This document shows, one piece after another, positions 55,401 through 64,000 of a DNA stretch of 64,000 nucleotides. A program made the position numbers and the translations under genes. The notes below the pieces were generated by a model. The model worked only from the letters and a program-made list of their open reading frames with translations. It was not told the DNA's origin and searched no databases. Position 1 is the first letter of the stretch, and each line of letters begins with the position of its first letter. This DNA is from Pseudevernia furfuracea (Eukaryota > Ascomycota > Lecanoromycetes > Lecanorales > Parmeliaceae), in the NCBI GenBank assembly GCA_022315425.1, contig JAIUPT010000042.1:434001-498000 (forward strand), in the 5' to 3' direction.

Positions 55401-56938
55401 AACCACTAGTGCTTGACGGCGACCTTGCAGACGATGCAGGAATGGAGGCGGAGCTGGAGCTTGAGCTCACGGACAGGTCTGAAATTTCGGAATAAGAAGC
55501 TGAGTTGGTGTTAGAGGCGCCCTTCGAAGCCGCGCTAGAAGGAGAAAACGATTCTGGTGTGCCCGCTTGTTGCGTAGATGCAAAGCTGGATGTGGATCCA
55601 CTCGACGTAGAACCAGTGTTTGAAATTCCAATCTTGGTTGAAGGCGTAGGAATTGATCCAGTGTTGGAAGCGGACGTGGGGTTTGACGACCGAGCTTGGC
55701 CACTGGCTACATATGAAGAAGCAAAGCTCGAGGCCGAGTTGGTGCTTGATGCGTACACGGATGCAGTAATCCCCGTCTGACCACTAGATGCAGACGCGGA
55801 AGCTAAGCTTGATGCGTAATCTGAACCTGAGGCACCGGTTCGAATAGAGGGCGTAAAGCTGGATTTTGAAGTCGAAGACGAGCCAAAGCTGGGGATGAAT
55901 GCACTAGATTGGCTTGAAAGTGTAGAAAACGGCCCCAAGCTTGACCCAGAATTCGACGATCCTCCAGCCCCAGGTTGACTTGATGTTGCGGAAACTGAAA
56001 AAGAGATCGACAAAAAGCTAGAAATTGACGGTCCCCCTCCGTTCTGATTGGAAGATGCAGGGCTGGAGACTGTATTCGAAGTCGGTGTTGCGGAGGTAGA
56101 CCACGCTCTGCCAGGAGCAGACCCAGAAAACGATACGGAAGTCTCGATCGCCGAAGAGGTAGACTGGCTGGAGGTAGAGAGTGATGATTGCTGTTTTGTG
56201 TTGCCTCCGCTAGAACCACCTATATTAGACGTCGAGAACGACGAAGGAAGTGAGGCACTCGAGACCTGTGACACTGACGATGCAGTAGTGCTTGCTGAGG
56301 CCGACCCACTTGTGCCTGCGCTAACTTGGCAGCTGACAGGGACAGAGACTGGGGTGGCGAGTACGGCTGTGATTGACGTCGTGGTTTTAATGGTTAGGGA
56401 AAGACCACCGAACGCTGGGTAGGTGAAAGTGCTCGTAGTTGTGGGTAGAGGGCCCCTAAACATAACGATTAACGAACAGCAAGAACATTCTGGAGTTATA
56501 AGAAGCTTACTGAATATTTATTGAGGTGTACGTCGAAAAAGCAGTGTCTGTAATGACAGCAAGGTTCGAAATTTCGAGGGCTGGGTATCCTGACGGTGGA
56601 TTTTGAACTTCATAAGTTCCAGTAGTTGTGGTGGCAGGAAACACCATGAGACCCACGCCACTTGGCAGACTGCCACAATCTGAAGTGCATGTCCAGATTG
56701 GATATGTTGCTGATGAGCTTTGTGAATCGGTCAAAATCATATATGAATTTGCTGTAAGACATGGGAATTGGCCAGTCACTGTAAGAGGAGGGTATACATA
56801 TTCGGGGATCAGAGTCGCACTGGCCAGAGATCCGACTGTAGAGGCAGCTGTCGTTTGAGCAGTGGCCGTCTGGGCGTGTACTAGAAGCGGAGACAAAAGC
56901 GACAATACGGAAAGAAAAAAAGATAATTGTTCCGCCAT
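52426..56938 (-). CDS. Large secreted mucin-like multidomain protein
   Basis: Exons on the minus strand: 56938-56511, 56455-54757, 54692-53071 and 53014-52426, giving 1,445 aa. An N-terminal signal peptide (FFLSVLSLLSPLLVHA) precedes a small Cys-containing domain (to about residue 145). A 400-residue Ser/Ala/Thr/Gly tract, probably heavily O-glycosylated, follows. Then come a Cys-rich joint (HFCFLFCPSHGHCLFCGF), a Pro-rich linker, the block TITIEPDGTPTYDEDEE seen in fungal extracellular proteins, and a Thr/Ser linker. After C-G-P-S-C-S-S-C there is a folded-looking domain (about 790-1070, GLYGCTSLIVHSTRGVW). Dibasic sites (VKRHL, KKR- and EKR|QETW-like) flank it and suggest Kex2 cutting. The C-terminus is a Cys-rich domain ending WRWRCTC. 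No GPI signal is seen. The role is unknown; adhesion or wall binding is a guess. Alternative in-frame starts are 56950 and 56965; 56938 has the best context. Confidence 0.72.
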
Positions 56939-59128
56939 GGAGGAGTACATAGCGAAGAGCAACATAGTCAGACGATTGAAAGAGTGTAAGATAGTTATAG
57001 TATAGACATTGCAGAAAGAAACAGATATCGAGCGGACAAGGCTGTAGACTTATTTCCCGCTGTGCATATTTTCTATCAGTACAAGACTACGAGCGTCGTA
57101 CCACGGTGTTGGTTTGGAGACCCATCTTTCCCTGCTGTCGACGGGCCCATTCCCAACGTCTCCATTCTGTGACTACGCCCCTTTTTTGTTCATGAACACG
57201 AGGCTTAAGGGGCCACGAAACGAAACACTGATCGGTAATGTCAGGCGAACCGTTGTGAACAAAATGAAAGCTCTCGTATTTTGTTGGCATCTGTGATATG
57301 ATGAAACGAGATTTTCGATAGAGGCGGCGTGGAATGAGGTGTCTGTATCCTTAGCCCCACGCTCTGGAGCCTTGAGCGGGAGATCACCTCAGTAGGACCG
57401 AGATGGATGCTCTACTCTTTTTTGCCAGAAATCTGTTTCGCAAGACCGCGAGATTAGAGTACAAAGTACAAAGTTATGACGCCGTTTTATCTCGAGCATG
57501 ATTCCAGGTCATTCGGCTTAGAGTATCTACTCACAATGGGGGAACATAGGTTTCACTCGAGAGCAGGAGCTTTTTGATACTAATTTACCTCGGAAAAGTT
57601 TTCCTTATCAAAAGCCGGAATGGCGAGCTTGCGGCAAAGGGATCGAACAAGTACTGCAAATTGAATAACGTGAAACAGCGGTGAGTAGGCCAGCCTTACA
57701 GCCATGCACGGCTTGATATTCTAGTAAGTGACGACGATCAGGGAAACTAGGCAGCATTGGTGCTACTGTCTTTCTCCGAGCCCCCTTTTAGGATGTACAA
57801 TGCTGCTATTCCGCTTTGAGGGTCGGGAGTTGCAGCATATCAAGTGGATATGGTCAGTAGAGCTGGATGCCACGTGTGCCTACTGATCTTCGACCAGAGG
57901 CCTGCGGCTGCTGATGTATTTCCAGGAACATGGCGTTGAACATGGGACGTAAAAGTGCTTGCCACATAAGTGCAGGTAAGGATCAGGAAGATGGAGTATG
58001 AGAGAGTGTGTGGCACTGGCACGGAATACGATGTACTAGTAGCTACGATACTTACTCGGGGCTATACCCTGTAGCGTTAGCCTCGTGAAGGAGTGCGGCC
58101 CGGTACCTACATGTAGGTATGTTCAGGACAGTAAGGTACCTAGCGTTACATCAATAGATAGTCTCATAGTGTCATTGGGAGTGGGGGCATTGTTGCTATG
58201 ATTGTGTGGATCTCTTATTCCTCTGGATCCTACATTTCGTAAATTATCAACTCGCCGCTTTTTCTTTTTTCTCGCCCTGATTCTTTTATCTTTTATCTTT
58301 TATCTTCTATCAGCACGGCCTGCTAAGTACAAACCCTACGAGTAGCACAAGGCTATGCATTGAGAGAAGGGTCAGGTAGTGATAGATGGGAGGGTAAAAG
58401 AGTACAGTATTATTATTATTATTCACTCCCGCAGCTGAAAAGACTCGGATACTCAAGCCGTTTTCCGCACGAATAATATTGTAGGACTTTGATTATTTAC
58501 TAGTAGAAAAATCAAAAGAACTAGAGAAGTCGAGATATACCTTAGCCGGTAAAGAAGCATAAGCACTAAGTCAAGATGCGATGCACACCTTATGTACTAC
58601 CTTAATCTGTAGGGCTCACATCCTTGTAAGATAAGTCATCCCATCCGAAACAATAAAGTAAGGGATGCGGCCCGGTAGGCTACAGTAAATTGATTTTGAT
58701 TATGACATAATAATGGCAGGCAGTGCAAGAACAGACACACAACTACACAAGATTTTATTCCTCTTCTTATTCCTTGTTCCTTGTTACTTAGGTATTACAT
58801 ATTACGACTGGTTCTAGATCAATCTTCAGCCACAATTTCCAACGTAATTCAACATACTGAAAATATTATTATTAATAGCCTGTCTAGTCTTTCTAGTCTT
58901 GACGAGTATGCACAAATCTGTCTACTGTTATTGCTTTCATCCTGTCCAATACTCTTCCATGACTGAAGACCCTTTCCGAGCATCATAAGCTTGATCCTTG
59001 ACTTCTTGCATCATGAGCCAATTGGTGCTCCGAGTCCAAGACTCCCCTTACCCTAATGCTGATTAAACAACGTCGGTAACCATCCCTGCAGCAGTAGTAA
59101 ATTCCATTCAATCCCACCCTCCAATACA
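56939..59128. other. Gene-poor stretch
   Basis: About 2.2 kb with no supported gene. A 67-codon minus-strand frame (57290-57087) has a Trp/Arg-rich middle and is too short to call. Microsatellites near 58.28-58.43 kb are listed separately. Confidence 0.45.
58283..58310. repeat. CTTTTAT tandem repeat
   Basis: Three to four copies of a CTTTTAT heptamer, the last imperfect. A short ATT run follows at 58408-58423. Confidence 0.75.
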
Positions 59129-60034
59129 ATGCAACAGCCGGCAGTCCAAGGCTGCTTCCAGCCGATGCAACAAATATCAAACCAAAGCTACACCCAACCC
59201 ATCATCGAGCCATCCACCCACCGCAACCTCCAAGTCTTCAGCAAAGCCTGCTCAACCGGTCATCTCCAATCAGTAGCCCTTCTTGCCGCCGGCGACCACG
59301 CTCCCAATAATGCCTACTACCTCAACTTCGGCCTCGTATCCGCCATCATCCACAAAAAATTGGACACCGTCCGCTATCTACTCTCCCACGGCGCCTTCAT
59401 TGATGATAACGTCACCGCAATGGCCGTGAAGGCTGCTTCATTACCCATATTCGAAATGCTACACTCGCACGGCTGGGACGTCAATGCTTCTTTCACGGGC
59501 GGACAAACAGCGCTACTGAATCTCCTACAACACGAGGAATTGATCAGATGGCTTCTTGCTCACGGGGCCGATCCGAACCTTGGCCCCCCGCTGAGCCCTC
59601 AACCGCACGTATTGCCCGTCACGAATTCCGGTGCTGTGCTTGACACGGCAGCCAGTACTGCCAGTCCTGATACCTTCGCTCTTCTACTGCAGCACGGCGC
59701 CAAGCTGGAGAATAGCCTACCGCTGCATGCGGCTGCTGCTTCAACATCCAAGGCTGACGATGAAAGCATGCTCATGATGAAATATTTGCTGCAACTTGGG
59801 GTTGACATTGATGGCTCTGATGAAGTCCGAGGCCTTAGGGCGTTGGGTACGCCGCTGCATTATGCCATTCGCGGAAGAATGATAGAGAGGGTGAGATTTT
59901 TGCTGATGAAGGGATCCGATATGAGGGCTGCGGGTCGAGATGGCATAACGGCATTGGAGTTGGCCAAACAGACGGGGAAAGAGGAACTGGTTAGGCTAGT
60001 TGAGAGTTATCAAGCAAATGAGCGGGCTGCGTAA
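59129..60034 (+). CDS. Ankyrin-repeat protein
   Basis: An intronless frame of 301 aa. It carries about six ankyrin-type repeats from residue 35 onward, recognised by units such as LDTVRYLLSHGAFIDD, ELIRWLLAHGADPNLG, FALLLQHGAKLE, GTPLHYAIRGRMIERVRFLL and GITALELAKQTGKEELVRLV. Ankyrin repeats bind partner proteins. No other domain, signal peptide or membrane helix is present, so the partner and pathway are unknown. The N-terminal 30 residues are Gln-rich. Stand-alone ankyrin proteins of this size are frequent in Pezizomycotina. Confidence 0.88.
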   Translation: MQQPAVQGCFQPMQQISNQSYTQPIIEPSTHRNLQVFSKACSTGHLQSVALLAAGDHAPNNAYYLNFGLVSAIIHKKLDTVRYLLSHGAFIDDNVTAMAVKAASLPIFEMLHSHGWDVNASFTGGQTALLNLLQHEELIRWLLAHGADPNLGPPLSPQPHVLPVTNSGAVLDTAASTASPDTFALLLQHGAKLENSLPLHAAAASTSKADDESMLMMKYLLQLGVDIDGSDEVRGLRALGTPLHYAIRGRMIERVRFLLMKGSDMRAAGRDGITALELAKQTGKEELVRLVESYQANERAA

Positions 60035-62067
60035 GATTACAAGGACATGCTGGTGATCGACGATGAAACTGATTAATATGCCAAATCGATCGCTTTTGAC
60101 ATTCCCCACCATTCTTTCAAACCCCAAGACACGGGTGCTATTTGCGCGGCCCAGAAGTCATTCCTTCTGATACCAAGCTTCGAACGTATTGAGCCTCCAC
60201 AAAAATCCACAAGAACTCGCCGATTGGCCTATAGCCCTCGACCTTGTCTCTGCTCAGACTGCTTATCGTACACTGAGCCCGTCGATACTGCCATCTCCAG
60301 GATCCGCGTTTCTGAGTTCCCCTCTCATAAACCCCAAATGTATAAACATACTCCACCCGAACATTTGAGCATCAACAACCCCGGCTCAGCCATGCTCAAT
60401 TTTGGAATCGTGGTCTGCTCAACATAAAGTAGTGTCCCGGAGCCCAGTATACGTAAACTTGTTTCCTCTCAGCGCGAACACGTTCGCCGCTCAGCATCCT
60501 CGACCTAAACCCGTGCATGTTTCTACAAATTTTTCTTCGCCTTCAGTGCCTGATAGCTAGAGCATCTATCTTCTACTCCGTGCTCAGCCGACGGCCAAAT
60601 CCCTCCACTCGAGCGCCACGGCTTGCCATGAAGAAGACGGACAGTCCCGACTTAAATACATCTCAGTCAAGGCGCTTCCGGAGGTTACGGACGTGTTTTG
60701 GGAGGGTTAAGAATCTCCCTGCAGACGCCTTCATCATCCATGGACCGCCAGCGCATCAACTTAAAATAACAGTCCAAGATATAAAAGTGGCATTGGTTTT
60801 TTTCCCACCCGAAGCGTCGTTTGCGCTCTTGCGTACGACTGAAAATCCCGCTCAAAGAGGGAAAGCGGACGAAGACCCTACTGGTACAGAAGAGCGCATC
60901 AGATCTATTTGGCAGAGGGTTCCTTGCGACACCAAATCGCAATCACAAGTGCGCGGCAGCTGTCTCAGGCATAAGCTTACTCTATCCTTGGGAGTCTACA
61001 AAAGATTTCCGCTTGTTGCGTTGTAGGGTACACCTCGTACACTGATATATCTAGGTGCCTACCGCATCGTTCCTGGGTACTTCCAATCGCTGCAACGCCA
61101 CTTTGCTACCGTTCTGAATAAGTCCACTAAATCGCCCATCGTAGACCACGTCTTTCCATCGCCTCCTCTACTTAGTCTGAGGATCTCAGTCAACATCACA
61201 GGAACAGGTGGACAAGTAAATACATTTCAACGCCAGGACCGGCAGACCTGAACAGAACACGTTCTCATCTTCCAGCACCGAGGGAACTCTGACGTCTATA
61301 CTGCCCAGATCTAAAAGTCATAACAGCTATATAATAATAAGAATAAAACACAAATCCACCTCCTACATCTGGCCGTATATACAGAAGAAGGAAATTCTTT
61401 TACGACCGAGCAAGAAAATTCCGCAAACCCATCACGGACCTTGAAATGAGACCGAACCATCGGTCGAAACCACCCCCGAACACGAAACCCACTAACCCCA
61501 CTGCCCCACTGTCCTGATGTATATAGGGCGTGGGCGAGCGGGGCAAAAAAAGAATATCATAGCTTCGAGGGAGAGGAAAATTGGACATTGTAAAGACCTC
61601 ACTTGCTGATGTACGACGACGAGGATACCTCGATAATGCTTTGCCGCTGACGAATGGACCGCATGGGACCCACAAACGCTCTTTCAAGCCACAGTCTTCA
61701 CGGTGAATGATGAAGAAAGACTTTGGTCCATCGCGGACTTTTCATTCTCACTGAACCGCAAAATCCGTCCGGCGCACTGAACAGTGTACCACTTGGAATT
61801 TGGCCAAGCCGCCGCTGGTTGGCGAGACTTTGGGGTAGGAAAGGGTGTCTACTATCCGACCTCGATTTTTCGCAGGGTGGATGATTGGGAGTATTTTGGT
61901 AAGCGGTAAGGGTCTAGCTGCATAAGTGCATGCTGTAACCATTAACTTTTGGCGGTACTTTTTGATGACTGACTGACTTTCTTTTTTTTTATATCAACAA
62001 CACATGTGGGATTTCTGAGTTTATCCACAGCTTGACTGAACATTTTCATGGTGTTCTATGAGACACA
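60035..62067. other. Gene-poor stretch
   Basis: About 2 kb. The longest frame (60517-61026, plus strand, 169 codons) is Arg/Ser-rich and has no recognisable motif, so I do not call it. Nothing else is supported. Confidence 0.4.
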
Positions 62068-62541
62068 TTATTCTGTCCATAGCGGGACCGAATAGGGGGG
62101 GAGGATGCGGCTTACTTTCGTGGCCCTCAAAACTTCAATTTCCAAGACCTCCATCTCGGAAGCACCGATGGCGAAGACAGTAGACTCGAAGCGATTTTTC
62201 CCATTACGACTGATCGATATATAAGGATCTGACAATGAAACAAGCAGAAAATCCGGTGGATTTCTGACTGTGTTCGTGAAGACGAGATGTGGGACGCCCG
62301 CGGCGTCGGTTTTCCTTACTGGGACGGTGGCTGCTTGAGGGGGTGGAGGGAGAGGGGATCGGTGGTGGGTTGTGGGTTTGTGGAAGCATTTAGACATTGC
62401 AACGAGGTGTCCGGCACGGTCTTCACCGAAGATGTGTAGGTGGCTGGCTGGTAAGCAGTAGTTGAGAACGGGGACTTTTGGATGGATTGAACCGCAGAAT
62501 GGGAGGACAAGGGGTTTAATTTTTATTTCAGCCCAGGACAT
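62068..62541 (-). CDS. Hypothetical 157-aa protein
   Basis: An open frame starting MSWAEIKIKP at 62541. It has hydrophobic, strand-like segments (ASHLHIFGEDRAGHLVAMS, PHLVFTNTVR, FLLVSLSDPYISIS) and a Pro-rich loop near residue 75. The sequence looks like a folded domain rather than random translation, but I do not recognise the family. The frame may be part of a spliced gene; no other exon was found. Confidence 0.4.
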   Translation of the reverse strand: MSWAEIKIKPLVLPFCGSIHPKVPVLNYCLPASHLHIFGEDRAGHLVAMSKCFHKPTTHHRSPLPPPPQAATVPVRKTDAAGVPHLVFTNTVRNPPDFLLVSLSDPYISISRNGKNRFESTVFAIGASEMEVLEIEVLRATKVSRILPPYSVPLWTE

Positions 62542-64000
62542 TTGCACGCCTTCGAATCATGTGAGTGTTTTCAAGCCCAAGACCTTGAAAGTTCCAAGAA
62601 TGGTGCTTCTGACTTCATGAAAAAGGAATACCCTTCAGCTCACGGATCTATCAAAGATACCCAACAAACGACGACGTGCCAAGGCCAAAATTTCCCCAGC
62701 CAAATCATCACCCATGCAGCGCCACATCAGTGACAGCTGACACGACCACGAAATCGGTCCATGTAGAGACAATTTTCCTGAAGTTAGCGAAGATGATGGA
62801 ATGGCATGAAAGCGTGTGGGGGGAAGTTCAGCGGTCCCACGGTGAATATTGCACCCCTGCTCCATAGAGTACCGCTCTTCCAAAACATGGGGGCTTCTCT
62901 GACTTTTTCTCAAGCCTGACAAAAGACACGGACAGCCGTAACTCGTAAGGAATTCCGAGTTGATGGGTCCTAAGGTACTCTTGATTAGAAGTGGTAGTTT
63001 TGACAGGCGAGGTTTTTACTATGCGTCATTGTTGTAATAAAATTGCTATATTTATTACTATAAAACCCTTTTTTTTTTATCGATGGAGCTCTAGCTCAAG
63101 TGGAAACGCTTGGGACATTGGCGATGTTGAAGAATGCGGTTACGGGGGGGAGAGTTAGCCGAGGGTAACACCGAAGCTTCTCCGTCCCTGATCAGTTCGG
63201 GCAGAGGAAAGTTAGCCTAAGTTTACACTGAAGCTTCTCCCTGCCTCCATTTTTTTTTTCTATGTTTTTTTCATGTTGGAGTGTCCTTCTCGTTCTATTT
63301 AAAGTATCCAAATAAGGTACCCTACATGCCTACTTACCACGGAGCCAACGTCGGCGGGACACCAACCGGGCCTATTCAGCGCTAAACTTAATCTATTCCA
63401 TAGTCTTCTATTCCTAAGGTACTTGATTTCTGCGGGCTACAGCACCCTTGGTCGAGTCGACAACACCATGACCCACCCGCAAAGTCTCTCATTGTATATT
63501 CGAGGCTCGATAACACAAAATGAATATCCTCGCGATGCAACGAGAACCAAGGTGTTGGAAAATGCTGCAGCACTGTGTTGAGACTACCCCTCAGGTGGCA
63601 AATGACTAGTCTTGGCATGGGCTTCACATGGTATTTAAGTAGCTAAATACCACTCCATATTTAATCAATCAATCCTTCTCTCATAGATCTCAACACAAGG
63701 ACCTAAGGCACCTCAACATGCACGTGCAAACCATGATCCAACTCGGCCAAATCCGCGTCGCGTATTCACACGGACAGGAATCCCCCCCCACAATAATGCA
63801 TCTCGGCTGTTGGTCATCATTTACTCTGGATAGAGATTCGTTTGGGCGGTAGGAGCAGTATCGACCGAAGCCCCGGTATCAAAGGTCTTTGCGTCTCGTG
63901 TGATTGTTCTTGCTCTCTCGTCGACACAGCTCGTACCTATGCGAGATCTCCAAGTTTTTTTTTTTTTTTTTGGCAGGAGTATCGACCGACGGTAGACTTT
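62542..64000. other. Gene-poor right edge
   Basis: No supported gene in about 1.5 kb. It contains the two-copy direct repeat near 63.15-63.25 kb and homopolymer T tracts (63069-63078, and 17 T residues at 63955-63971). Confidence 0.45.
63151..63248. repeat. Imperfect direct repeat around AGTTAGCC...GAAGCTTCTCC
   Basis: Two roughly 40-bp copies start at 63151 and 63208. Both contain AGTTAGCC, then ACA and GAAGCTTCTCC at matching distances, with several differences. It may be a remnant of a repeat-family terminus; no coding role is seen. Confidence 0.6.

Noticed and set aside
55016..56422. Several plus-strand Glu/Val/Asp-rich frames
   Set aside because: They are antisense to the Ser/Thr/Ala-rich tract of the secreted protein; low-complexity codons keep the reverse frames open.
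60517..61026. 169-codon plus-strand frame
   Set aside because: It is Arg/Ser-rich without motif, signal or splice support, and in a gene-poor stretch; it is not distinguishable from a chance frame.

Overview
This 64-kb window is nuclear DNA of a filamentous ascomycete, most likely a Dothideomycete. The evidence is many short GT-AG introns (about 47-140 nt) with CTNAC-type branch sites, Pezizomycotina-only families (SUR7-type protein, PTH11-like receptor, Fungal_trans_2-type regulator remnant, Ser/Thr-rich secreted proteins), a nuclear tRNA-Val with an intron after position 37, and small TIR transposons. No plasmid, phage, CRISPR or bacterial feature was seen. Multi-exon models below were joined by hand from splice signals and reading frame; every joined CDS has a length divisible by three.

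Left part (1-17.4 kb): an uncharacterised 318-aa ORF, a gene-poor 3-kb stretch, then a divergent pair sharing a 190-bp promoter: a GH36 raffinose-synthase/Sip1-like alpha-galactosidase (minus) and a mitochondrial tyrosyl-tRNA synthetase (plus). These are followed by a small secreted protein, a SUR7-family four-pass membrane protein, an F-box-like ORF, a decayed Fungal_trans_2-type regulator and a GC-rich gene of unknown function.

Central housekeeping block (18-41.5 kb): a WDR6/Rtt10-type WD40 protein (tRNA 2'-O-methylation adaptor), tRNA-Val(UAC), a 1.1-kb AT-rich transposon patch (a 374-bp pogo-like TIR element, an abutting 128-bp TIR element, and an 84-bp coding tandem repeat), a 2,094-aa protein joining an N-terminal TPP1/Est3-type telomere domain to two C2H2 fingers and a SUMO-interaction-like motif, the PI3P 5-kinase Fab1/PIKfyve (divergent from the previous gene), and an AT-hook/coiled-coil protein that may be the CENP-Q/Fta7 kinetochore subunit.

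Accessory part (42-64 kb): two related eight-to-nine-exon amino-acid/choline/GABA-type permeases flank a PTH11-like seven-helix membrane protein on the opposite strand; a 1,445-aa secreted, mucin-like, cysteine-containing multidomain protein with dibasic processing sites; a 301-aa ankyrin protein; and a 157-aa unknown protein, separated by long gene-poor stretches with microsatellites. The two permeases plus a candidate surface receptor suggest a nutrient-sensing/uptake neighbourhood, but co-function is inference only.
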